Assembly (NCBI GenBank): GCA_951812925.1
Contig: OX638368.1
Coordinates: 151,142,492-151,206,491, forward strand
Reading direction: 5' to 3'
From: Calliopum simillimum
Taxonomy: Eukaryota > Arthropoda > Insecta > Diptera > Lauxaniidae
DNA: 64,000 nucleotides
Both the position numbers and the translations under genes were made by a program. Positions 13,301-25,300 of the stretch are shown one piece after another (the stretch's first letter is position 1; the number at the start of each line of letters is the position of its first letter). A model generated the notes under the pieces. The model did no database searches. It was not told the origin of the DNA and was given only the letters and a program-made list of their open reading frames with translations.

Positions 13301-16300
13301 AAATTTGTATTTAACATCGAATTAGTCTAATGTATCATCCCTGCGTTCACATAAACCAATACGAAAACCTCATTGGTTATAATAATGGTGCTACATAGTT
13401 ATATATCTCCAGATATTGAAACGTCCATGTTTTCTTTCGTTAGTAAATATTTGTAAGATACCTGTTACTGTGCAAAAGTGCCAGAACCCACAGGCCATTT
13501 TAATTTATAACAGTTATGAGTTTAGTTTAAAGTTTAGGGTAAATGCGAACATCAAAGAACAACAACAAAAAAAGTCTTAGTAAATATTCTAAGCAAAATT
13601 CGTACAAAAAATGATTTTAAAATGAGAATTCAGTAGATGCAGAATGGGAAACACAAATCATTATTTAACTTCTTAAGAACATTGTTAATTAAATTGATTC
13701 AATTATTGCAATGTTAACACTTAGTCCCAAATTGATCCATATAAGTTTGGTTTGAATATTGGATGATCTCGTTGACAGTGGAGTAATATCGTCAGAAATC
13801 CATCTGAACTTTATGGTTCTCAGCAAGTGTGCGATTTACTGCATCTCCAAGGAAAATAAAAATTACTGGAGAAGACATCTAGCAGGTTATAAACTTTTAA
13901 CGGCACAGTGTTTTTCTAAGTTGCGTATTAGACTCAACTCAAATTTTGGTACCTCTAGCTTGAAACTTTAAAGGGCTGGGAGCTTTTGTTAAAGTTAAAA
14001 CCTAAGTATATCTTTGTGAAAAACACCAAGTTTTGAAAAATTATTAAATATCTCAAAAAGTTCTGTGAAATTTCACACCTATTCTTTGAAGGATTCTAAG
14101 GAATTTTTGCCTTACACACTTTTTTCGTTAGATGTATTGGTTTTGAGTAAGCCTAGCATTTTGCTGACGAATGTGAGCTCAACAGCTGAAAACTCTCAAC
14201 TCGATGAATTTTTGAAAAATTATAAAATATCCCAGTGTGCCAAACGGACTCGTTTCGAATCCGTAACGGGTTCATATTTTCGTACTTTTTATTCGTTACG
14301 GAATCCGTTACGTATCCGTTACTGATCCGTTTGCGGGAAGGATTCCTAAAAAAAAAACGAATCGTTTTTTACACTTTTATGGATCCGTTTCGAACCTGTA
14401 ACGTACATCAAAAACGAATTCAAAACGAATTCGCTTTTAATAATGTTAATGCTGCTTATAAAAAAAAAAGAAAACAGGGTGAAGCGCTTATTTTTAATTA
14501 AAAAAAACAAAATAACAAAAAAAAAAAAAAATTACTAGCCCGGCCGGGAGTCGAACTCAGGCTCCCGGGGTATTACTCTTTCATACACGAGACGTTAGAC
14601 AACTAGGCTATTGACCGATATGATGTATACTTAACTGATGTAGACTTATTTGATATTGAGATTTAAAGTTTTTATATTAAACAAATTTCTGTTGTTTTTT
14701 TATAAGTATTCTGTGTTGTTTTTCTTCCCTTCTTTTGATGAAAAATGTTATATACTCAAATTTGGAATCAAAAACATTTTTTCAAACAGAGTTTGAAAAG
14801 TTTACAAAAAATCATACGCAATAAAATAAAAAGAAAAAAAACACATCAAAAATATTTTTTTATCATAAAAATTATATAAAGCAAATCCGTTTTGAGTTCG
14901 TATTTGAAGTATTTACGGAATCGAAACGGATTTGCCCAGGTTCGAATTCTACCAGAGGTGGATTTTTACCCTTTATTTTTCTTCCTTTTTTTCTTTTTAT
15001 TATTTTTTAATTGCTAATAGGCGCATCAAAACGGTTTTTTTCTGTAAATATACAGCATTAACATATTTAAAAGCAAATCCGTTTTGAATTCGTTTTTACA
15101 TAAGTTGCGGATTTGAAACGGGCCCGCACTGCGGAATTTAATTTTTTTTTAATCGCTAATAAGCGCTTCAAAATGTTTTTTTTTTTTAATCTAAACAAAG
15201 CATTTTGAATTCGTTTTTGATGTACGTTACGGGTTCGAAATGGATCCGTTACCGCGGATTACGTTTTTTATACCTTTATGAACACGTAATGGATTCGAAA
15301 CGGATCCTCATCCGTTTTTGTGCACATTGGGATCTTAAAAAATTCGCACCTATTCTTTGAAGGATTCCAAGCATTTTTTGCAATATATACTTTTTTCATT
15401 AGATACCTTGCTTTTAAGTTAAAAATCGTTTTTTCAACCGCGTAATTGAAAAACGTAAAAAAAAACTACTTTCGAACGCGAATATTATCTATACTCCCAA
15501 AAAAAAATTATAATTTTTAAACGCCAAAATTTTTATAAGAACATAATCTTTATTCCTAAATCACCCTTGGATATACATATTGCCATGAAAAGAAAAAGTT
15601 ATGACCAAAAAACATGGTTTTTAGTCAAAACTGGCCTTCAGTAGAATCAGAAGTGCTTCATTGGTTTTTCTCGGAGTGAAAAAAAAAAATTATGCAGATA
15701 TCGTTTTTAAGAGTCCTTCTAACTTTTGAGTTGGTTTCGGGGTGGTTTTTATTTTTGTTTCATACAAAATCGAACAGGCCCAATGTATATATTCCATAAG
15801 TTTTTTTTCATCCTGCTCTTAGTTTGTTGCTAGGGACCGCCTCCTTTCTCTAATACAGTCTGTTAAATAAGAGCGTGGTCATTGTTGTGAGAAAATGAAA
15901 ATACCCATTGCGAAAATTCTTTTTAATATTGATTTATTTGATCGAAAACTTCAATGCAAATACATTAATAGCAGGTCCAATCACCCCCAGCATCAATTAT
16001 AGCTTGACATCTTCGCGACATACTTTGAACAAGATTTTGCGCATACTCTTCTGAAAACGACCTCCAAATTTTGTGAATGCGTCGAACCATCTGTTTCAAG
16101 TTGCAGGGTCCAGGGTCCAGGCATGCCTGATGATAGGAAAGGCCCAAAAAGAGGATTCATCAGTGAAGATAACGTTGCCCCAGTCACGATCCAAATTGTC
16201 TTTGGCCCATTCAAGACGTTTTTGGACATGTTTTTCACTGAGCATCGGTTTTTGCAAAGTACTTCGGTATTTCACACTATTTGCAATCAAATGATTACGA

Positions 16301-19300
16301 ATAGTTCCGTGGGAGATATTCAAACCTTTTTGGGACAATTTCGAAGCACCTTCACGCAAAGTTAATGTTGGATTTTTCGAAAATAGAGCACAGATCAGTT
16401 TTTCCTGTTTTTCCGTCACTACACCGACAGACCCGCGATTTGGAAAGTCATCGACATTTTTTACTTCTTTGAAGCGATTCACCCACTTACTCACAAACTG
16501 TTTCGATTTTTGCATATACTTCGCAGCCGCCGCTTGGGTCATTTTGGGACCTTTGGGGTGCAAACACAAAAAAACGGCTTCAAAGCGCGACGCGTACGCG
16601 GTACTCATTTTGGAAAAATGCTGAGAACGCATTGAAAACAGTGGTCAGCTGATTCACTTTCACGAAGCATGAAGGACAATACTGCCCTCTGTGTGAGAAA
16701 AAAAAATTACAGCATTATACTTTACCGATCGCGAGTAATCGTGACCACGCTCTTATTTAACAGACTGTAGTATTTGTCCAAGCGCCTACAAATAATTTAC
16801 AGCCGTATTTAATATTCTTATGGAGCTCTTTGTTACTGTGCTTTAGAGTGGGTTTAGTTTCTCGTATTCTGTTTTTGTCTTGCTGTGTTTTAAATTTGAA
16901 TCTTTTGTTGCAGATCCTTATCATCATCATATCGTGTCAGATTATCTTTTGCGCCAGAATCTCGGAAACAGTATATACCAAAGTCATCGCAGATTTAGAT
17001 CTCATTTGAAAATATGGTCGTGTTTGGAAAATAAGGGGTTAACTTTTATTGGTTTGATCTTTTATAGTCGTTGGCAAAACTGTGTCGTTAGATCTTCCTG
17101 CGTAATTTAATTTAAGTAAACATGTTTTTGTTTTTACAGCAAATTTTTTAAGGAAGATTAAAGAATTAAAAAAAATCATACAACATTTTGGGACACATCA
17201 TGTCACCACAAAATTTCTCCCAAATGCCAATAATAGGATTTTCAAAGGAATTCATTAGCAATCACAGTTTAGACCACAATTAACCAAAGTGTTATCTCAT
17301 AAAAAGCACTCGTCAGAGCGAAGAACCACACATCCTTTCACGCTATCCTTAATGTCATCAGAAGTAAAAAGGAAATTGAGAGAAAGAGATGAGAATTTCA
17401 TATCACAACATTATATGTCTATGCTGATGAGTATGACAGTAACAACAACGACGACGACGACTACGATGTTGATGATGACGATGACGATGATGATGTTGCC
17501 GACAACTCAACACAACTCGGTTGAGCGCTCAACATTACAGTGGTGCTCTATAATGTTGCTGCTGATGATGGCACTAAGAATCGTATCGACTACGATGACG
17601 GCGACGACTCTCTGTTGTTTACAATCGAATTGGCCTGTTGGCTGTTATACAGACAACTACAACAACAACTGCAACAACAACACTAATATAATAATAATGG
17701 CAACAACACGCAAAATTTATGCCATACAAAATATAACGGCAAAGTAGCGCCATGTTTGCACACGCCATATTGCCATGTTGATGGCAAATTCATTAGTGTT
17801 GTTACAGGCTCCGTTGATTACAGACGTTTCGAAAAAAAGAAAAAAAAAACAACAAAATATTAAATTTTCTTAACGTGCGGTGATTAGAAAGAAAAACGGT
17901 TTATCAAAAAAAAAAAATAATTAGAAAATTTGTTGGCCTTTTTCTCGAAATTCTTCCGAGACCAAGAGAAGAAAAAAAAAATTATAAGAAATTAAGCATT
18001 GGAGCACAACTACTAAATTGATTTACGCGCCAAATTCAGATGTTATTTCTTTGCTTTACATTCCGAAGTAGTAACGTACAAATTTTCAAATTATACATGT
18101 GAAATTTCAAGAAATTACATAGTCCCTGTGTGAGAAAATTCAAAATAAGAATAAGGAAAAAAAGTCTTTCTTCTAAAGCTAGTGAGTGCACGTACAAGCT
18201 ATAACAAGCTTGACGTCACACTTTCACTTCCAGTGTCAAAATGCAGCGTCGTGTGTCGATTACAATACGCGAGTACAAATTTTTTCGTAGTTTTTCACAA
18301 AAATTTGAAAATTGGCCAAAACGCAAAGCCGAGGCGCTATGGCGGAAAATGCGCGAACGCAAAATTGCAGGTGGGTACTTTATAACCAAGCCGAAAAAGG
18401 ATTAGTAGTCTTTTTCAATATTGTTAAACTCTTATACCTTTTGTAGTTTTTTATTTTTTATTAACTCTAAAACAATGACACACAAAATAAAAAAAATTTA
18501 TAAACTTTAAACTAGGGACATGTACCCCTATACTTTTTGAAGCGGAATCTGAATTCAAGATCAGAAATACTTATGTACCCACATGATTTCGAGATATGCT
18601 TGCTTGAAGTAGGAGAAACAATGTTTTATGGCTCAGTTCCAGAAATAAGTGTAATACGTTTTTTTTTTAATAGCATCGGATAGCTATGATCTTTCTTATT
18701 CCACAGTAGCTTTAACCAATAAATAAAACTGTTATCGGTATACCGATTTATTGCCAAAAACACTTTAAATGAGTTAACATCTGTTGTAGAGTATGAAATG
18801 TTCTAGTATCATTTAGACAAAGGTCCTAAGCTAGAAATATAATTTAATCCTTTGTATAGGGGTCGCGATGCGTTTACTTTAAAGAATGATAGCTCGAAAA
18901 GTAAGTGTCCAATTGGAAAAGTCTGATGATATTGTTTAATAAGGAGAACTATGGCTATCCGATACCATTAAAAAAATAGATTAACAACTTTTCCTAGAAC
19001 TGAGCCTAATGCATTGCCTTTGTGCCAAATGAATTGTCGTTTAGGGTTGGTTTCTTTCAATTTATCGAAAACTTCTAGCAAAGAAATGGCCGTATGCAAC
19101 TCTGATTTAATGGCGTTTTGGTTTCCATGAGCGATAGTAGGTACATGAGCATTTTTCGTTTTTCCCCGTTTACTTAAAATATTTATCTGAATATCCCGTA
19201 TTTTCGTAAAAATCAATGATTTTATAAAATTTACACCACAAAATTTTTTTCAAATGCTTTTGAATTTTTTTAAATTTGATTTTTTTTATAGCATACTTTT

Positions 19301-22300
19301 ATATGTCAAAAACACATTGAACTATTAAAATTTTATATGGTTTTTTACAGCCTAAAAGCATGCGCAAACATTTTTTCCAGTTAACATTCGAAGTTTTATT
19401 TATTTGAATATCTTTTTTTCTATTCATTGCATTTGAAAATTAATTGCATTTCTGAAAACAACGTAAAAAAATGTATCAGTATGGTAAATCTCATTGAAAT
19501 TGAACCAAAACTGTGGAAATGCCGTTCCGTTGTATGGAGTGACAGCACTGTGTGTCTGAGTGAAAAACGTTTTCAGCATAGCGTTTTGAAGCTTTTGCTT
19601 ATATAGGAGGTGCCACGCCCTCTTGTCCGAGTTCGTCTAGTTTTAGCTTATTTAAGTGAAGTTTGGTTAAATTATTTCAAAAAACTCTTTCAGTATAGCA
19701 TTTTAAAACTTTTGCTTATATGGGAAGTACCACGCCCCCTTGTCCGATTTCACCCAATTTTTGCTGAGAGCTTTCATTTATAATACTTAGTGTCTGAGTA
19801 AAATTTTGTTCGAATATCTGAAAAAACGCTTTCAGTATAGCGTTTTGAAGCTTTTGCTTGTATGGGAGGTGCCCCGCCCTCTTGTCCGAATTCATTCAGT
19901 TTTTTCTCAGAGCTTGCGCTTACAATTCTTAGTATTTATGCGTATTTTGGTTGCATTGTCGTGAAAAATACTCCTAAAATTGCATTTTGAATATATTTTT
20001 TGTATGGGCGGTAGGCGCGTCCGTTGACCGATTTCGCTCATTTTCAATCCCCCGAGCTATCTTTGACGACGGAGGCAGTGCACCAAATTTCATTGAATTA
20101 TCTTGTTCAGTTTTCCCAAAAAGTGTATTTCAACACACAGCCAGCCAGCCAGACAGACGGACATGGCTATATCGACTCAGGAGGTGACGCTGGTCAAGAA
20201 TATATATACTTTTCTATACCTGCCACGCTTCCTTCTCTGCGTTACAAACGGAAGGACAAAGTGAATATACCCTGGGTGTAGGGTATAAAAAGTGAGAAGA
20301 GTGTTATGATTTAGTTAGCAACAAAGTAAGAGAACGAATTTTCAGAGTACAGACAAGGCTACAAAGTTTGAAAGGTGGTTATAAGTTTGTTCTTCATTAC
20401 TGGATAGTTTTTTTTATTAATGAGGGGATTCCTGAAAACGTGATTGCTCTGACTATTTTGTGACATGTCACGGTTAGAACATTTTTGGTATAAAATCATG
20501 TTTAGGTCTCGAACATATTGTATTTTTGAGAACAAATTGTGACAATGTAGTTATCCCAAATCAGTTCATCATCAGTTCACCAGTAGTTTTTTTATATATT
20601 GTAGATTACTCGGACACCAATAGCATAGTTTTGTTGAAGGTGCTCATATATCATCAAATATCCATATTCAATTTGTTCTTAAAAATACAATATGTTGGAG
20701 ACCTATGCATGATTTTATACCAAAAAATTCTAACCGCGACGTGTCACAAAGTAGTCGGAGAAGATTAAGATACAATTTTACCTCTCTGGCTTTTGTGATA
20801 TTTTTCCATTTGAAAAAATTTATCAGAAACTATTGTAAAAATGTAGTTCGTTTTCTACATGTTTTTGATTTAAAAAAGGCAAATGGGAAAATCAAAGAGT
20901 TCATCTTCATAGTTATTTGAACTGTTTTAACTGCATGTGAATGTAGGTTAGGATATTTCAGAAAAAAAAAAGATGTATATAGAATTCAAAATGGATGTTG
21001 GAAAGAAAGACTGGAGTTTTCTGCTGACATATTACGTTTTATGACTTAAAATCACTTTACTATATGACTTCAGGCTCTTGAGTGGAATCCATAAGGCAGA
21101 AGAGGACGTGATAGACCCAAAACCAACTGGAAAAGGTCGCTGGAAAAGGAACTCCAAGAATCGGAACAGTCATGGCAAGAGATCAAGGTCATCGCAAGGG
21201 ATCGCAACAATTGGAGATGTTTCATATTGGCCCTATGCTCCTCCTAGGAGTTAAAGGAGAATACATACAATTAAGTAACTCCGGATTTGGAATCAGCGAT
21301 AAAAAATACATCTGATATGACTATCGCTGATTCTATGCTTTCCTTTTTAATAAAAAATCTAAAAAATAGGTAACAACTCTTCAAACATTTTTCGAGAGAT
21401 TAGTAAACATCCAGTATACCGCGAAAAGAAACTTCCAGATTTCCGTGTCTACAGTCAGGCAGGAAACTTTCTGTTTACTAACTTCATGGATCTAATTTTA
21501 TCAAACTATTTATTTTTCATTCAGACAGAGCGTGTATAGCTAACATTAAAAGCTTATATTGTGATTTTTCGTTGTCGTTTTGCGGTTCTCAACCGATATA
21601 TATATATGTAAATAGCAATTTTAAAAAATATTTCAAAAAATAAACATGCCATCTTCGGAATGCTATACTATTCATACTTATATGTATACATAATACGTAT
21701 ATCTTTTTACACACGCGCAATTCTTGAATTTATCAATAAACACTCGATAAAATCGCTTTTGCTTTGTTATTTTCCCAAATAAATTTTTGACATGATATGC
21801 CGCACAGCAAAGATGAGAAACATTTGGCCACGCTTTTATTGACCTTGAAACCCGACAACTTGTACGATATGCGACGGCTGACTGTATTCATCTATAGCAA
21901 AACCGCGCAAAAAATACCTGACGTTCTACAGCTCCTCAAGTTTTTCCACAATTTCACTTGGTAAAAAACCATTTTGGTTTTCTAACAAAATTTTTAATTT
22001 CTTTTTAATATTTGCAATAAACATTTTTACCACTTTGTGTTGTTACTTTCCACGCTTCTATGCTTTAATGTTTATGTATAAATGTATATAATTGTATATT
22101 TATTGTATCTAATATCAATTATTTTAGTTATTTTTTGTTTTTTTTTTGATTAAATAATAATTTGTGTTATATTCGCGTACACATTAAATTGCACTTGAAT
22201 GTTGTTTTTGTGTTGAATTTTTTTTTCCATTTTACAAAAAATTAAACGTATTTTCTATTAAAATTTAGATTTTTTTTTTTTAATTTGCTACAATGATTTT

Positions 22301-25300
22301 GTTGCTGTTTGTTTTTACTTTTTGAGTATAATGTTGTTTTTATTTATTTGTTTTTGTTTTGATATTGGGTTTTTTTTTTTTTTGTTATTTTTTCATATAT
22401 TTATTATTAATATTTTTATTTTTGAGTTTTGTGTACCTAAATATAAACCAATGTATACTCAAGGAGGAATTCAGAAAACTTAATAAGTGTACTAATTTTT
22501 TGTTATGGCTGTGTTCACCTGATAACATTTTTACTGTTACGTAGTTTTCTTTTGTTGCAAGTCAGCCACCTGTTGATTATTAACACACAAAAAAAAAACA
22601 TCTGGGACACATGATGTATTGTATATTCGAGCAAGGATATGAAACCTTAAAGTTGCTTTTGTTAGATACCTACATATAAAACAAGTCCTTTATCACATGT
22701 TTATCCACACATATAGAATTTTAAATGTTGGTACGCCTGCCATTAACCTTGTGCAAAACTCACTATTCTAACACAAAAAATTGCCTGAAATTATGCAACA
22801 TAAAATATCGAAATGTTCGTTAAATTGCACTATTCAACAGAATTCATTTTTTTTTTTTTTTTTATTTAACAAACTAGAAACGAATGATTCTTATGACTTG
22901 ACTTCAGATGGTTATCTGTATATAAGTGAAAATCACGCACAGTGCTGCGATAGTTGGCATATACCGAAAAAATTTTTGGTTATATAAAAAAAAAATTTGA
23001 TTTATATGCGTTTTAGTTTGTTTAAATTTGATTTTTTTTTTTTTTTTTTTTTTTTTGAGCATACTTTATGTGTCTCAAAAGCTTCGAATTTTTATTATCA
23101 TATTCTTTTTATTCAGTCTAATAGTAAGCACAAACATTTTCTCCAGTGTAATTCCGTTGTTTTATTTGCTTAAATATGCTTTTTTCTGTACGTTTAGTTA
23201 GGGAGCTAGTGGCTATTTCGGTATGTGATAACATCGTCGTTGATACTTACTATATATGGTATGTAATGTCCATCCGTGTAATTAAGAACAAGTAAGTGAT
23301 TACCTGATATCGCGCTGATTTGTTTTTTTAATCGAGTTTTGAAACTGCAAAAAAAAAATTGCTACCATATGTCATAACATCGCGTCTATCATTGATGTAA
23401 TGTATTAGAGTTGTTTCTCATAAAAAATAATTTCAAGACGACAGACGTCCAGAACGCTGATTTTTTTATCGAATTTAGAAAATGCAAAAAAATGCTACCA
23501 TATGTCATGACATCGTCCAGTTAAATCCAACTTAACGGCACGCAAATTGAACAAGTAGAACAAGCAAAAAATTTAGGACTTACATTTAACTCAACACTAA
23601 CTTGGTCTACGCATATAAACATAGCATGTGGAAGAGTCTATGCCGCACTGCGTGCGCTATGGCATACTAAAAATTTTTTGGCATCAAGTACTAAAGTCAT
23701 GATAGTAAAAACTTTAGTCCTGCCTAAATTACTTTACAGTTGTGAAATTTTTTGTAATCCAGATTGCAACAGCAGAAGAAGACTAAATGTAGTCTTTAAT
23801 AATATAGCGCGCTTTGTATACAATATTAAGCAGCGAGACCATATATCGAACCATGCAAAAAGTATTTATGGATGTTCATTCGATAATTTTCTTAAATCTA
23901 GAGCCCTTAATTTTTTGCATGGTATTATCACTAGTTGTGAACCGGAATACCTAATTTCAAGAATCCAATTTCTTCAATCAAGGAGATCTCTGCTGTTAGT
24001 TCAGCCAACATTTGCCAGCTTAACTTCGGAACGTCAATTTTTTGTTGTTGCTACTCGTCTATGGAATTCCCTGCCAGCTCATATAAGAAAAATCAGAAAC
24101 AGGAAAACATTCAATTTGTCTGTTATAAATTACTTAGCCATTGATGAATTATAACTTAAGCCTTTATCCTTCTTTACCTTACCTCCTCTTGGACTTTATC
24201 TCTTTACTTCTTCTACTGCTATTAACTGTATTTTTCTACCGAATTTAAGATTTAATTCTCACATTTAACTCATTTAGATTACTGGTATACTTTTTAAGGC
24301 TCCTACTAATTATAAGATTCATTTATCTTAATGTTGTGAGCAGATATTGTTAAATAAATAAATAAATAAATAAAAATAAATCGTCATTACGATTGAATGG
24401 ATTTTGTTTCGTAAGGTCTCTTAAATGAGAAAACAAGACGACAGACGTTATGGTTACTAATTTTATCTAATAACCATTAAAAACCGTTCTTACACGTTGT
24501 TATTGCAAATAAAGTAAAACTATAATACTATTAAAGTTAAAAAACTTAATTTTGCACAGACCTTTCTTTTAACATTCTAAAGGCTTGGTCGAAAACTACA
24601 TATAAAGTCGTGTTTCCATGTCAAGATATTCAAGGTCAAAGGTCAAAAAAATTTTTTTGGAAATATCTCTTTTACTACTAATTTTACAGAAAATTTTTTA
24701 TGACAATTTTGTAGCTCTAAAAATTTACTACAAAGAAGATATCTTAATTCAAACTTAGTCTAGCTCTCATTTCGATAGCAGAGGTTACTCCGGCCTATGG
24801 AAATATACACAAAGCGTCTATCCTTAAAAAATCAGTTTGAAAAGCGTCAGTCCGTTATATTTGTATGCTCAGGGGCATTCGAGAGAACTATTCTCATTAA
24901 AGACAGACAAGATAAAATTGCTTATCGGAATGGAACAAATGGTTCTTATTACTTCTTATGATATTATCTCCACAAGAAACGTCGTCTGTCTGACGATGAA
25001 ATCACATAATTTTTTTATGTCATAAAATTTCAGAAAAAAAATCAATAACCCAAAAACGCAGCTCGAAAAACGTCTGTCGCTTACAATTACCTTATATTTC
25101 AAGCTTTCCCCATTTTTTGTGATAAGTGTTATCATATACCACAGTACTTTTTTTTACATTTTTGAAGAGCCGCCATTGAAAAAATCAGCCACAAATAAAT
25201 GACAAAAAAGGGCTTAAATTAATTGATTTCCTCGAATCTTTACAAAAAAGTCGTCTGTCTGACGATGTTATCACATATTTTTTTTGGCCACCAGCTCTCT

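Larger units (their letters stand above)
14046..15430. repeat. Direct repeat flanks around the CCCAGTGTGC element
   Basis: About 14067-14155 and 15340-15430 share CACCTATTCTTTGAAGGATT and a stretch like CTTTTTTCGTTAGAT in direct orientation, on either side of the 14231-15331 element. A third diverged copy of the latter stretch lies near 33210. This suggests that the older repeat was already present in tandem or was duplicated around the insertion. Confidence 0.45.

Noticed and set aside
14534..14620. Functional tRNA gene
   Set aside because: A and B boxes are only approximate and the acceptor and T stems do not close; it sits inside a mobile element.
17289..17747. 152-codon frame rich in Thr and Met
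   Set aside because: It is a translation of ACG/ATG triplet repeats without splice context or a conserved motif; more likely leader or promoter sequence.
18182..18385. 67-codon open frame overlapping the alternative exon
   Set aside because: It is a shadow frame. The frame from 18241 has the better start context, the basic conserved-looking composition and the right donor phase.
20024..20281. Similar 85- and 89-codon peptides at 20024-20281 (+) and 41177-41446 (-)
   Set aside because: They are readings of two inverted copies of repeat family A; one contains translated CCAG/GGCT runs. There is no sign of selection on the frame.
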